64,000 nt of DNA from RYN-230 sp963829725 (GCA_963829725.1 CAWHJW010000008.1:124001-188000), one strand, 5' to 3'; positions 25,558 to 34,780 are shown, numbered from the stretch's first letter. Numbers and translations are program-made. Notes: generated from the sequence alone by a model not told the origin.

Positions 25558-26166
25558 CTATCCCGGGACGTGGTCGGCCGGGTCGCGGCGGCCCGCCAGC
25601 CACCAGGCGGCCGGGAGCAGGCCGGCCGCGAGCGCGGCCTTGATCGCGTCACCGGCCAGGAACGGGGTGAGGCCGTCGGCGATCGTGGCCCGGGCACCCA
25701 GGTGCAGGTCGATGGCCAGCCAGGTCAGCCCGAACGCGTAGATGACCACCTCGGCGGCGATCATCGCCGGCACCGAGCGGAGCACGGACCGGTCCGCGCC
25801 GCGCTCGGCCAGGTAGCCGCAGAGCACGGCGGCGGCCAGGAACCCGATCACGTAACCGAACGACGCGCTCGCGTACCCGCTGGTGTGACTGGCGAACCAG
25901 GGCACCCCGGCCAGCCCGGCCACCATGTAGAGGAGCAGGGCCGCGCCCGCCCGGCGCCAGCCCAGCGCGGCCCCGGCCAGCAGCACGCCGAGGGTCTGGC
26001 CGGTGATGGGTACCGGGGTGAACGGCAGCTGGATGGAGATCTGGGCCAGCAGCCCGATGAACCCGGCCGCGCCCACGACGAGCAGCGCATCCCGGGCCAG
26101 CGCGCCGGGCAGCAGGTCGGCGAGCACCAGCGGGGAACGGCGGCGCAGCACGGCAGCATCGGACAT
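25558..26166 (-). CDS. bioY: Biotin transporter BioY (ECF S component)
   Basis: The 202-residue membrane protein shows the BioY signature: LLAQISIQLPFTPVPITGQTLGVLLAGAALG near residues 40-70 and GYVIGFLAAAVLCGYLAERG, with six hydrophobic helices. BioY is the substrate-binding S component of the energy-coupling-factor biotin transporter; the ATPase and T components (BioMN) are not adjacent, so it may act alone or share a module. The ATG at 26166 has GAGGAG upstream. The frame is open further upstream but that part does not resemble BioY. Confidence 0.93.
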   Translation of the reverse strand: MSDAAVLRRRSPLVLADLLPGALARDALLVVGAAGFIGLLAQISIQLPFTPVPITGQTLGVLLAGAALGWRRAGAALLLYMVAGLAGVPWFASHTSGYASASFGYVIGFLAAAVLCGYLAERGADRSVLRSVPAMIAAEVVIYAFGLTWLAIDLHLGARATIADGLTPFLAGDAIKAALAAGLLPAAWWLAGRRDPADHVPG

Positions 26167-26292
26167 GGGGGCTCCTCGGGAGCGGGGAACGGCGCACGGG
26201 CAGACGAAGGGGACCTTATCAAGGCTGGCCAGGACGCTGGCAAGGTGCCGGGGGGTGCGGTGCCGCTGCATCAGGCGCCACAATGATGCAGC

Positions 26293-26826
26293 ATGCGGGT
26301 CAGTGACACCCTCGGCTACCTGAGCGGCGGCTGGCACGTCGAGCGGGCGCTGCACGATCACCGCTCCGGCGTCCAGGGCCGCTTCACCGGCAGCGCGTCG
26401 GTCGCGCCCCAGCCAGGCGGTCCGGGCATGAGCTACACCGAGTCCGGTGAGCTGCGGTTCGGCGGGCACGCCGGGCCGGCCAGCCGCCGCCTGGCGCTGC
26501 TCCCGCTGGCCGGCGGCACCGCGGAGGTGCGGTTCGCCGACGGCCGCTTCTTCTACCTGCTCGACCTGCGGCCGGGATGGTCGGAGGCGGAGCACGGCTG
26601 CGGGGACGATCACTACCTGCTGGCCCACCGGGTGCTCAGCGACGATCTGCTGGAAGAACGGTGGCGGGTGCGTGGCCCGGCCAAGGACTACCTGGCCATT
26701 ACCCGGCTACAGCGCAGACCATTAACCGGCTTCGCGGCCATCGTCATCGGGGCCCTGGTCCCGGCGGCCATCATGTCCATCGCGGCTGTACCAGCAAGCT
26801 ACTTGCTGGTAACCTCCCCGGCATGA
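26293..26826 (+). CDS. DUF6314-family protein with an added C-terminal membrane helix
   Basis: The first 145 residues match the actinobacterial DUF6314 family: DTLGYLSGGWHVERALHDHRSGVQGRFTGSA, YTESGELRFGGH, VRFADGRFFYLLDLRPG and HYLLAHRVLSDDLLEERWRVRGPAKDY, a calycin-like beta-barrel. In place of the usual short end, the frame continues with LTGFAAIVIGALVPAAIMSIAAVPASYLL, a hydrophobic helix. The stop overlaps the start of the next gene in ATGA. The extension could be real or the result of an indel near the end. Function unknown. Confidence 0.7.
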   Translation: MRVSDTLGYLSGGWHVERALHDHRSGVQGRFTGSASVAPQPGGPGMSYTESGELRFGGHAGPASRRLALLPLAGGTAEVRFADGRFFYLLDLRPGWSEAEHGCGDDHYLLAHRVLSDDLLEERWRVRGPAKDYLAITRLQRRPLTGFAAIVIGALVPAAIMSIAAVPASYLLVTSPA

Positions 26827-28508
26827 CCGAGGGCACCTCAGCGCGGACGGTCCACGGCGGCACCCTGGCCACCGACGCGGCCCGGGCGGCCGGCGTGTCG
26901 GCCATGTTCACCCTGTCCGGCGGGCACGTGTTCCCGCTGTTCGACGCGGCCACCCACGCCAGCCCGCCGATGCGGCTGCTGGACGTGCGGCACGAGCAGA
27001 GCGCCGTGTTCGCCGCGGAGGCCACCGCCCGGCTGACCCGGTCCCCCGGGCTGGCCGTGCTGACCGCCGGCCCGGGCGTGACCAACGGGGTCAGCGCCAT
27101 CACCACCGCGCACTTCAACGGGTCCCCCGTGGTGATCCTGGGCGGCCGGGCCCCGGACTACCGGTGGGGATCGGGCAGCCTGCAGGAGTTCGATCACCCG
27201 GAGCTGCTCCGGCCGGTGACCAAGCGCGCCTGGACGGAGCACGAGACGGCCAAGATCGGCACCGGGGTGACCGAGGCGTTCCGGCTGGCCACCGCCCCGC
27301 ACCGCGGGCCGGTGTTCGTGGACATCGCGCTGGAAGCGTTGTTCGGCCAGGTCACGGAGGACCCGGCGGGGACGCCCGGGGCCGGGACGCCCGGCGAGGA
27401 GGCCGGCGGCGGCGCCGATCCCGCCGCGGTGCACCGGATAGCCGCGCTGATCGCCGCCGCGGAACGGCCGGTCCTGGTACTCGGCTCGGACGTGTGGGCC
27501 GGCGGCGCGGAGCAGGCCGCGCGGGCGGCGGCCGAGGAACTCCGGCTGCCGGTGATCACCAACGGGCAGGGCCGCGGCATCGTGCCGGCCGGGCATGAGC
27601 TGCTGGTCACCCGGGCCCGGTCGGTGGCCCTGCGCCGCGCGGACCTGGTCATCGTGGCCGGGACGCCGCTGGACTTCCGGCTGGGCTACGGGTCGTTCGG
27701 CGAGCCCGGCCACCCGGCCGCCGTGGTGCACGTGGCCGACGCGCCCGGCCAGCTGGCCACCCACTGCCCGCTGGCCGCGGGCTACGCGGGCGACCTGGCC
27801 GCCTTCTTCACCGCGCTGGCGGCCCGGGACACGTGGCCGGGCCGCCCGGCCCGGGCCCGCTGGGAAGACGGCTGGCTGCCCGAACTGCAGGCCGCGGCCC
27901 GGAACGCGGTGGCGGCCGACAGTGCGCTGCTGGCCAGCGACGCCGACCCGGTGCACCCGATGCGCATCTACGGCGAGCTGGCCCGGGTGCTGGACGACGA
28001 TGCCGTGGTCATCGGGGACGGCGGGGACTTCGTGTCCTACGCCGGCAAGTACATCGAGCCCAGGCGGCCGGGATGCTGGCTGGATCCCGGGCCGTTCGGC
28101 TGCCTGGGCACCGGCCTGGGCTACGCCATCGGCGCCCGGCTGGCCCGGCCCTCGGCCCAGGTGGTGCTGCTGCTGGGGGACGGCGCCGCCGGTTTCTCCC
28201 TGATGGACGCGGACAGCCTGGTCCGGCACGGGCTGCCGGTGGTGATGGTGTGCGGCAACAACGGGGCGTGGGGGCTGGAGAAGCATCCCATGCGGGCGCT
28301 CTACGGCTACGACGTGGCCGCCGACCTGCAGCCCCAGTGCCGCTACGACGAGGTGGTCCGCGCGCTCGGTGGCGCCGGGGAGCTGGTCACCCGGCCGGAC
28401 GGGATAGCCCCGGCGCTGCGCCGGGCCTTCGCTGCGGGCGTCCCCTACCTGGTCAACGTGGCCACCGACCCGGAGGTCGCCTACCCCCGCTCCACCACCG
28501 GGATCTGA
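26823..28508 (+). CDS. Thiamine-pyrophosphate enzyme of the acetolactate synthase-like family
   Basis: The 561-residue protein has the three-domain POX/AHAS layout. The N-terminal pyrimidine domain carries the cofactor-activating glutamate (VRHEQSAVFAAEA, Glu58). A central domain follows (AERPVLVLGSDVWAGG). The C-terminal PP domain has the metal motif LLLGDGAAGFSLMDADSLVRHGLPVVMVCGNN. It is related to acetolactate synthase large subunits, oxalyl-CoA decarboxylase and similar enzymes, but no regulatory subunit is adjacent and the substrate is uncertain. It overlaps the DUF6314 gene by ATGA, and the biotin-carrier gene follows after 63 bases. Confidence 0.85.
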   Translation: MTEGTSARTVHGGTLATDAARAAGVSAMFTLSGGHVFPLFDAATHASPPMRLLDVRHEQSAVFAAEATARLTRSPGLAVLTAGPGVTNGVSAITTAHFNGSPVVILGGRAPDYRWGSGSLQEFDHPELLRPVTKRAWTEHETAKIGTGVTEAFRLATAPHRGPVFVDIALEALFGQVTEDPAGTPGAGTPGEEAGGGADPAAVHRIAALIAAAERPVLVLGSDVWAGGAEQAARAAAEELRLPVITNGQGRGIVPAGHELLVTRARSVALRRADLVIVAGTPLDFRLGYGSFGEPGHPAAVVHVADAPGQLATHCPLAAGYAGDLAAFFTALAARDTWPGRPARARWEDGWLPELQAAARNAVAADSALLASDADPVHPMRIYGELARVLDDDAVVIGDGGDFVSYAGKYIEPRRPGCWLDPGPFGCLGTGLGYAIGARLARPSAQVVLLLGDGAAGFSLMDADSLVRHGLPVVMVCGNNGAWGLEKHPMRALYGYDVAADLQPQCRYDEVVRALGGAGELVTRPDGIAPALRRAFAAGVPYLVNVATDPEVAYPRSTTGI

Positions 28509-28571
28509 CCCGCCGCGGTGACGGGCCGGCTGCTACCCTTCGCTGGCCGGCGAGGTGAAGAGGAGCGGCGG

Positions 28572-28784
28572 GTGGCCGAGGTACGCGCGGAGATGGTGGC
28601 GAACGTCATGAAGGTGATCACCACCGAGGGTGCGCAGGTCACCGGCGGCGACACCCTGGTCATCCTGGAATCCATGAAGATGGAGATCCCGGTGCTCGCT
28701 GAGGATCCGGGCACGGTCACCAGGCTGGCGGTGGGCGAGGGGGACGTGGTCCAGGGGGGCGACCTCATCGCGGTCATCGAGTAA
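28572..28784 (+). CDS. Small biotin/lipoyl-attachment protein (TB7.3-like)
   Basis: The 70-residue protein is a single biotinyl domain with the attachment motif ILESMKMEIPVLAE (Lys36) and a C-terminal VQGGDLIAVIE. By recall it is very similar to M. tuberculosis TB7.3 (Rv3221c). Such free-standing domains are biotinylated in vivo but their partner carboxylase is not known. The GTG at 28572 is preceded by AGGAG. Its place beside the sigma-R locus is the same as in mycobacteria. Confidence 0.9.
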   Translation: MAEVRAEMVANVMKVITTEGAQVTGGDTLVILESMKMEIPVLAEDPGTVTRLAVGEGDVVQGGDLIAVIE

Positions 28785-28817
28785 CCGGCCCCGCGTCAGC
28801 GAGTAACCGGCCCCGCG

Positions 28818-30110
28818 TCAGCCGGGAATCCGCCCGCTGCCGACGTAGAGCCGGCCGGCCACCTTGCTGAGCGCCTCCACGACGCGGGGGTCGTACTGCT
28901 CGGCGGTGTCCAGCCTGAGCCGTCCCAGGGCCGCGGTGGACCGGTCCCGGTCGGCCGAGCCGCCCACCAGGTCGTCGAAGGCGTTGGCGGCACGGATGAT
29001 CCGGCTGCCGATCGGCGGCACCACCTGGCCGCCCCGCCAGGGCAGGCTCTGGCAGCGGACGATTTCCGCCACCGGGTCCAGCACGCCCGCCTGCTCGATG
29101 ACGCTCGCCCCGAGCCCGGCGATGCGCTGCTGGTCCTGCGGCGAGGCCAGCACGGTGGCCCCGCCCGGGATGGGGTCGGCCAGCGACAGCTGCCCGATGT
29201 CGTGCATGAGCGCGGCGTACTCCAGCTGCAGCAGGTCCGGCTCGCTCATCCCCAGTTCCCGGCCGACCGCGACGGCGAGGCGGCTGACCCGGCGGGAATG
29301 CCCGTCCTCCACATACCCGCCGACCTCGGTGACCCGGGCCAGCGCGCGGACCGTCTGCAGGTAGGTGGACCGGATCCCGGCGTAGCGGCGGAACGCCGTC
29401 TGGGTGACCAGCAGCGGGGCGATGAGCAGCGCCAGCGCGACCAGCCCCATGGCCTCGGCAGCCAGGGCGATGAGCATGGCCGACGCGCCCACCGCGGCGC
29501 CGAGCGGAATCTGGACCTGCAGCTCATCGCCGAGCGAGACGCCGAACCGGGCGCGCAGCGCATCGGCCCGGATGAACGCCCGGATCACGCATTCGGCGAA
29601 CCAGCCCGCGACGATCAGCACCAGCATGATCGCGATCCTCAGCCACCCCTGCTGGCCGAGCACGGGCAGGCCGGCGATCGGCCGGAAGGCCATGGCCACG
29701 AAGGCCACCGCCAGCAGCCGGGACGCCATCCCGGCCATCCCGGCCGGGCGCCCCGCGGCCAGGTGCGGGAGCGCCCCGACGATCATGCCCACGGCGGTGA
29801 CCGCGACCACCTGCAGGGCCGACTGGTGCGCCGGCTGGTGCGGAATGCGGAGCAACAGCGCGTAGCCCAGGGCGCCGGCGCTGCCGATCGGCGCGGCCTC
29901 CCGGTCGCCGGGCAGCGAAAGGCGGAGCAGCTCGCCCAGGGCCACCAGGGCCCCGAAGGCCAGCGCGATGCGCGGCTGCACCAGGCCCGCCGCGGCCGTC
30001 TGGGCCACCGCGGCCACCAGCAGCACGCCCGCGGCGGAGACCAGCAGCAGCTGCCCGGAGTCCATGGACTGCCAGCCGGACTGGCGCGAAAGGTGCCGTT
30101 GGGCGGTCAT
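28818..30110 (-). CDS. Membrane-anchored HD-domain protein
   Basis: The 430-residue protein has eight or so N-terminal hydrophobic helices to about residue 250, then a cytoplasmic HD phosphohydrolase domain: VEDGHSRRVSRLAVAVGRELG, LEYAALMHDIGQL and, later, a degenerate LPWRGG in place of the GYP loop. It is related to its upstream neighbour, an HD-GYP protein, and probably arose by duplication. The lack of the HHE and GYP motifs makes cyclic-di-GMP hydrolysis less sure. The ATG at 30110 lies 13 bases after the upstream gene's stop, so the two form an operon. Confidence 0.82.
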   Translation of the reverse strand: MTAQRHLSRQSGWQSMDSGQLLLVSAAGVLLVAAVAQTAAAGLVQPRIALAFGALVALGELLRLSLPGDREAAPIGSAGALGYALLLRIPHQPAHQSALQVVAVTAVGMIVGALPHLAAGRPAGMAGMASRLLAVAFVAMAFRPIAGLPVLGQQGWLRIAIMLVLIVAGWFAECVIRAFIRADALRARFGVSLGDELQVQIPLGAAVGASAMLIALAAEAMGLVALALLIAPLLVTQTAFRRYAGIRSTYLQTVRALARVTEVGGYVEDGHSRRVSRLAVAVGRELGMSEPDLLQLEYAALMHDIGQLSLADPIPGGATVLASPQDQQRIAGLGASVIEQAGVLDPVAEIVRCQSLPWRGGQVVPPIGSRIIRAANAFDDLVGGSADRDRSTAALGRLRLDTAEQYDPRVVEALSKVAGRLYVGSGRIPG

Positions 30111-30123
30111 GGCGGCCGGCCGC

Positions 30124-31488
30124 TCAGAAGCTCTCGACGACGCGCAGCGGGGCGGTCGGGTCGTCGTGGTCCTGGGCCGCGATCTGGGCCCGGAAACCCG
30201 GCGGCACGTCGGCCGGCTTGCTGGGCCGCCAGCCGTCCCGCTGCAGCGCGGTGATGAAGGCATCCACGAGCACCAGGTCGAACTGGCGGCCCGCGCACTT
30301 GCGCAGTTCGGCGACGGCCTCCTCCACGCTCCGGGCCCCCCGGTAAGACCGGGTGGATGTCATCGAGTCGAAGGCGTCGGCGACCGCGATCACCCGGGCG
30401 AACTCGGGTATCTCATCGCCGGCCAGGCCCATCGGGTAGCCTTTGCCGTCCATCCGCTCGTGATGATGCATGATGCCGTCGAGCGCCTCGTTGAGGAACC
30501 CGATCTGCCGGACGATCTCCAGGCCGCGCATCGGGTGCAGCTGGATCGCGGCCAGTTCCTCCTCGGTCAGCGGCCCGGTCTTCTGCAGCACCTTGGTCGG
30601 CACGCCCAGCTTGCCCACGTCATGCAGCATGCCGGCGAACCCGATGGCCTCCACCCGCTCGGTGCCCATGCCGATCTCCCTGGCCAGCATGGCGGACCCC
30701 CGGGAGACCCGCTCGCTGTGCCCGCGGGTGTAGAAATCCTTGGTCTCCACCGCCTGGCAGAGGGCGGCCATGGTGGCGGCGTACGCGGCCTGCTGGGCGG
30801 CGAACTGCCCCATCGCCCAGCGGGCCACGAACAGCGGGATCAGCACGAGGACCGCGGCGAACGGGCCGACCAGGTACCACAGCGCGGCGACCAGCAGCCC
30901 CAGCGTCGCGTAGCCGAGGTCGGACGCGAGCAGCAGCGGGAGGTGCAGGTCCAGCCGCCCGCGCTGCGGGTTGGCCCGCTCCGGGGGCAGCAGCAGGAGC
31001 ATGCCCCAGAGCAGGCCGTGGTTGACGGCCACGTGCACCGCGGCCGCCGCCGCGAACGGCAGGATGTCCGCGGGGAACCAGCCCGGGTTCGGGATGCCGA
31101 CCCGGCCGCCCAGCGCCACGTAGGCGACGCCCGCGGCGAACGCGCTCACCGTGTACATCGCGCCGTTGAAGACCCGCTCGCTCAGTGCGCCGCGGCGCAG
31201 GCTGAACAGTGAGCAGGCGCCGACCAGCGCGGCACCGCCCGGGCCGAGCAGCACCGCGGCCGCGAGCGTGGCCGAGGAACTCGCCGACCAGGCGGACCGG
31301 CGGCAGGTGAGCGCGGTGGGGGTGGAGTCACAGATCAGGAAGAGGACGGCGAGGACGAGCAGGGTGCGTGACACCGTGACGTCCAGGCCGGCATCGGCGT
31401 CAGCCTCCAGCACGTAAAGGAGCACGGCGACGGCCGACGCGACGACCACGCCCATGTACGTTCTCGCGGCACGCGAGAGCCTGCGCAC
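30124..31488 (-). CDS. Membrane-anchored HD-GYP phosphodiesterase
   Basis: The 454-residue protein has an N-terminal set of about seven membrane helices (MASE-like) and a C-terminal HD-GYP domain. Every key motif is present: YTRGHSERVSRGSAMLAREIG, GMLHDVGKLGVP, HPMRGLEIV, IMHHHERMDGKGYPMGL and VADAFDSMTSTRSYR. HD-GYP enzymes hydrolyse cyclic di-GMP to pGpG or GMP. It starts at a GTG after a G-rich leader and is followed by a second HD protein in the same operon. The 288 bases upstream, before the rsrA stop, hold no gene and must contain its promoter. Confidence 0.9.
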   Translation of the reverse strand: MRRLSRAARTYMGVVVASAVAVLLYVLEADADAGLDVTVSRTLLVLAVLFLICDSTPTALTCRRSAWSASSSATLAAAVLLGPGGAALVGACSLFSLRRGALSERVFNGAMYTVSAFAAGVAYVALGGRVGIPNPGWFPADILPFAAAAAVHVAVNHGLLWGMLLLLPPERANPQRGRLDLHLPLLLASDLGYATLGLLVAALWYLVGPFAAVLVLIPLFVARWAMGQFAAQQAAYAATMAALCQAVETKDFYTRGHSERVSRGSAMLAREIGMGTERVEAIGFAGMLHDVGKLGVPTKVLQKTGPLTEEELAAIQLHPMRGLEIVRQIGFLNEALDGIMHHHERMDGKGYPMGLAGDEIPEFARVIAVADAFDSMTSTRSYRGARSVEEAVAELRKCAGRQFDLVLVDAFITALQRDGWRPSKPADVPPGFRAQIAAQDHDDPTAPLRVVESF

Positions 31489-31776
31489 GACCCCCCCTCG
31501 CAGTCAGTCCGGGCCGCCGCACCATGCCAGGCCTGATGGCCAGGCGACGATGGGGGCCCCAGTCCCAGCGCCACCGGCCAACACGGACCTGACGGGCCGG
31601 CCAGCCTGACCCGTTCGCGACACAGGGTAACGCCCTCGGCGCTATTCGCGTAGCCCGATAGTAGATATCTGCAATCTGCAGAATTGAAGCAACAGGAAGT
31701 AATAACGGAGTCGGCGCTGCAGGTGCCCGCCGTAGCTAGCCGGGGCCCGGCCTGGCCAGTGCGGGCGGCGGCCTGG

Positions 31777-32049
31777 CTACTCGGTGACCTCGATGCTCGC
31801 CCGGACCTCCTGGATCCGGGTCAGCACCTTGACCCGCAGGTCACCGGGCACGGCGTCCCGGCCGCAGTGCTTGTGCACGAGCCGCTTGACCGCCTCTTCG
31901 AGGCCGTATTCGCGCAGGCATGGCCCGCATTCGTCGAGGTGCTGGCGGATCTTCGCCCGCCCGTCGTCGCCGAGCTCCCCATCCAGGTAGGAGTACACCG
32001 TGTCCAGCACCTCGCTACACGGCGTCTCGTGGGGCTTCCCACAGCTCAT
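31777..32049 (-). CDS. rsrA: Zinc anti-sigma factor RsrA (mycothiol system)
   Basis: The 90-residue ZAS protein has the zinc ligands Cys11, His37, Cys41 and Cys44 (HLDECGPC), the same numbering as Streptomyces RsrA. Under disulfide stress the cysteines oxidise, zinc is lost and sigma-R is released. The start overlaps the sigR stop in ATGA, the standard sigR-rsrA order. The remainder is a helical bundle typical for the family. Confidence 0.95.
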   Translation of the reverse strand: MSCGKPHETPCSEVLDTVYSYLDGELGDDGRAKIRQHLDECGPCLREYGLEEAVKRLVHKHCGRDAVPGDLRVKVLTRIQEVRASIEVTE

Positions 32050-32681
32050 GGCGTGTCCGCGCCTAGGTCGCCCTCGGCCGCCTGGGCCTCGGTGGCGGAA
32101 CCGGCCCGGACCAGCCCGCGGTCGGACGCGTAATCCTGCAACAGGTCGCGCAACTGCCGCCGCCCGCGATGCAGCCGCGACATGACAGTGCCGATTGGCG
32201 TGCCCATGATGTCGGCGATCTCCTTGTACGCGAAGCCCTCGACGTCAGCGAGGTAGACCGCGATGCGGAACTCCTCGGGAAGGGCCTGCAGGGCCCTCTT
32301 GATATCGGAGTCAGGCAGCCGCTCCAGCGCTTCCGCCTCGGCTGACTTGAGGCCTGAGGAGGTATGCGAGGCCGCCCTGGCCAGCTGCCAGTCCTCGACC
32401 TCTTCCGCGCCTGAGCGCTGCGGCTCACGCTGCTTCTTGCGGTAGCTGTTGATGAACGTGTTCGTCAGGATCCGGAACAGCCAGGCCTTGAGGTTGGTAC
32501 CCGGCTGGAACTGGTGGAACGACGCGTACGCCTTGGCGAAGGTCTCCTGGACCAGGTCTTCGGCATCCGCCGGGTTCCGCGTCATCCGCAGCCCCGCCGA
32601 GTAGAGCTGATCCAGGTAAGGCAGCACATCGTGCTCGAAGCGCTCGCTTCGCTGCCCGAGTGTCTCGGTTACCAGACTCAC
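32046..32681 (-). CDS. sigR: ECF sigma factor SigR (disulfide-stress sigma; SigH orthologue)
   Basis: The 211-residue form shows region 2 (HDVLPYLDQLYSAGLRMTRNPADAEDLVQETFAKAYASFHQFQPGTNLKAWLFRILTNTFINSYRKKQREPQRS) and region 4 (LPEEFRIAVYLADVEGFAYKEIADIMGTPIGTVMSRLHRGRRQLRDLL), nearly as in Streptomyces SigR. It directs thiol-redox genes. The GTG at 32681 gives the short form. The frame is open upstream to a GTG at 32813, 44 codons earlier, which lies just after a sigma-R promoter and could produce a longer sigma-R' isoform, as known in Streptomyces coelicolor. Confidence 0.95.
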   Translation of the reverse strand: MSLVTETLGQRSERFEHDVLPYLDQLYSAGLRMTRNPADAEDLVQETFAKAYASFHQFQPGTNLKAWLFRILTNTFINSYRKKQREPQRSGAEEVEDWQLARAASHTSSGLKSAEAEALERLPDSDIKRALQALPEEFRIAVYLADVEGFAYKEIADIMGTPIGTVMSRLHRGRRQLRDLLQDYASDRGLVRAGSATEAQAAEGDLGADTP

Positions 32682-32822
32682 CCCCTCGGAGATGTCCTCT
32701 GCCGGCCGATGGTATCGACCGTATGGGCGGGAGGATACATCCCCGCTGCGCCCGGGCTCGAAGCGAGTCAGCCTGCCGGGGCGGGGGCGCGGTACACAGT
32801 CGGCTACAACCACGCCCTGTGC

Positions 32823-32848
32823 AACAGGACGCCCGGCGGCTTCATTCC
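32823..32848 (-). promoter_or_regulatory. Sigma-R-dependent autoregulatory promoter of sigR
   Basis: On the minus strand GGAAT (32848-32844) is followed after exactly 18 bases by GTT (32825-32823). This is the full sigma-R consensus (GGAAT-N18-GTT). It faces sigR. Transcription should start near 32815, almost at the upstream GTG (32813), so this transcript would have little or no leader for the long form. Confidence 0.85.
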
Positions 32849-33064
32849 GGCCGCAGCGGGCCCGGAACGGGCCGGGCCGGAAGGTAACCGGCGTTCCGGA
32901 AACAGCCCGACATGCCGGTCAGGTCAGGTGAGGTCCGCACATGGCGGGGAACATCACAGGAAGAGGGACTGCGCGGGCATCCAGTCTTCGCGGCGGCACT
33001 CCGATCCTGCCACTCCGGCAGGCGCCGGCCGCAACGCGCGCAGCCCCAGCTGGATGGAGTCATA

Positions 33065-33958
33065 GTGGCGGCACGTTTGACCAGCCCGCTCGCTGTCCTG
33101 GAATCAGGCTCGCTGACGGCCTACTGGCGCTTTCACCGGGCCGTGGCGGCGGCCCAGCTGCAGGCGTGGCTGCCCGCCGGGAGCCGGATCCTCCTCGACA
33201 TCTCGGGCCCGCAGGCCAGCGCGGCGGCCCAGGCGGCCGCCTCGGGCCACGCCGTGATCCGGGTGCTATCCCAGCTCCCCGCGGTCCCGGAGCCACCGGC
33301 GCCGGCCCGGCCCGGGCGCGGGCGGGCGCGGCACCCGGTCCCCCGCCCGTCCCGGTCCCCCGGCCAGCTCGTCTCCGTGGTGGCCGACCCGGCCAGCCTC
33401 GGCTTCCTGGCGGACGCGTCGGTAGATGGCGTGATCGCCGACAACGAGGCGCTGTCCCGGCACCTCATGGCCGAGGACATCGCCGCCGAGATCAGCCGGG
33501 TGCTGCGGCCCGGCGGGCAGCTGCTGGCCTGCGTGGACTCCCTGGTTCTGGGCATGTCCGTCCTGGCCGAGCAGCGACACTGGGCCGAGCTCACCGACCT
33601 GCCGCAGGCCGAGGTGGTGCTGGTCCCGTGGCCGGACGGCCGGATCACCCGGTGCTTCGGCCCGGAGCAGCTCACCGACCTTCTCGGCGAGGCGGGACTG
33701 GAGGTCCGCTGGATCCGGCCGCGCACCGTGCTGTCCCCGTCCATGATCGATCACGTCCTGCGCAAGGACCCCGGTGCCATCGCCCGGCTGGTCCGGGCCG
33801 AACTCGCCGCCGGCGAGCAGGATGGCGCCCCCTGGCCCGGCCGCCCGGGGCACAGCGCCCCGGCGAACGGCTCCGCCCCGGCCGTGCCCAGTGGCACGGG
33901 CGGCAGCGAGTCATTCGGCATCTTCCTCATCGCCGCCGCGTGCAAGCCCGGCCCGTAG
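33065..33958 (+). CDS. Class I methyltransferase-like protein
   Basis: The 297-residue protein has a Rossmann-like core with SRILLDISGPQASAAAQAAA (weak motif I), SVDGVIADNEALS and AAEISRVLRPGGQLLACVDSLVLGM, the late-strand motif of Methyltransf_11 proteins. The C-terminal part, FGPEQLTDLLGEAGLEVRWIRPRTVL, also fits. A Pro/Arg-rich insert near residue 90 interrupts the cofactor region, so activity is uncertain. The GTG at 33065 is chosen because GGATGGAG lies about 5 bases upstream. It is divergent from sigR, and the 383 bases between them hold the sigR promoter. Confidence 0.65.
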   Translation: MAARLTSPLAVLESGSLTAYWRFHRAVAAAQLQAWLPAGSRILLDISGPQASAAAQAAASGHAVIRVLSQLPAVPEPPAPARPGRGRARHPVPRPSRSPGQLVSVVADPASLGFLADASVDGVIADNEALSRHLMAEDIAAEISRVLRPGGQLLACVDSLVLGMSVLAEQRHWAELTDLPQAEVVLVPWPDGRITRCFGPEQLTDLLGEAGLEVRWIRPRTVLSPSMIDHVLRKDPGAIARLVRAELAAGEQDGAPWPGRPGHSAPANGSAPAVPSGTGGSESFGIFLIAAACKPGP

Positions 33959-33967
33959 CCAGCGCCG

Positions 33968-34780
33968 CTAGCCGGCGCCTGCCGTCTCCCCGGCGCCGGC
34001 CAGCGGCTCGATGAGCTGCGGGCCGTTGTGCCGCACCGCGTTGACCTCCGTGGACACCGGATAGGACGCCAGGTGGGCCGACACGGCCGGGGCCAGCAGG
34101 TCGTGCAGGTCCCCGGTACTGGTGAGCATGGGGTCCAGCCAGTCCCCCCAGCGGTCCGGCTCGATCACCATCGGCATCCGGTCGTGGATCTGGCCGACCT
34201 CGTCCGCGGCCCGGGTGGTGATGATGGTCGCCGTCCACAGCCAGGCATCGTCGTCATCGTCGGGCCGGTCGCGGTCCCGCCAGCGCTCGTACAGGCCGGC
34301 GAAGGCCAGGACGCCGCCGTCGGCGCGGTGGATGAAGTACGGCTGCTTGCGCGGGTGCTCCGGGTCGCCGGTCTTCATCCACTCGTAGTAGCCGTCCGCC
34401 GGGATCAGGCACCGGTGCCGGGCGAAGGCCCGGCGGAAGGCCGGCTTGGTGGCCACGGTCTCGGCCCGGGCGTTGATCATGCGGCTGCCGATGGACACGT
34501 CCTTGGCCCAGAAGGGCACCAGCCCCCACCGGACCACCCGCAGTTCACGCGCCGCCGGGCCGTCGTCATCCGCCGGGCGATCTGCTGCCGTCCCGTGCCC
34601 GGCCGCCTCCTCCGGCGCCTCGCCCGGCTCCCGTGGCTTCCTGGCCAGCACGGCGTAGATGGGCTTGGTCGGGGCCACGTTGTAGTCCGGCCGCAGCGGC
34701 TCCCCGGCGGGGTCCTGCTCCACGCTGAACTCGGCCAGGAGCTCAGTGCGCTTCCGGGCCGACGCGAAACGGCCGCACAT
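33968..34780 (-). CDS. SOS response-associated peptidase (SRAP/YedK/HMCES family)
   Basis: The 270-residue protein begins MCGRF, where Cys2 forms the thiazolidine crosslink with abasic sites. It has YNVAPTKPIYAVL, RVVRWGLVPFWAKD, SRMINARAETVATKPAFRRAF, RCLIPADGYYEWMK and the active-site HDRMPMVIEPD. SRAP proteins shield abasic sites in single-stranded DNA. The ATG at 34780 is fixed by MCGRF, since the Met must be removed. An Ala/Asp-rich insert of about 30 residues lies before ELRVVRWG. It is convergent with the methyltransferase and divergent from aroA. Confidence 0.95.
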   Translation of the reverse strand: MCGRFASARKRTELLAEFSVEQDPAGEPLRPDYNVAPTKPIYAVLARKPREPGEAPEEAAGHGTAADRPADDDGPAARELRVVRWGLVPFWAKDVSIGSRMINARAETVATKPAFRRAFARHRCLIPADGYYEWMKTGDPEHPRKQPYFIHRADGGVLAFAGLYERWRDRDRPDDDDDAWLWTATIITTRAADEVGQIHDRMPMVIEPDRWGDWLDPMLTSTGDLHDLLAPAVSAHLASYPVSTEVNAVRHNGPQLIEPLAGAGETAGAG

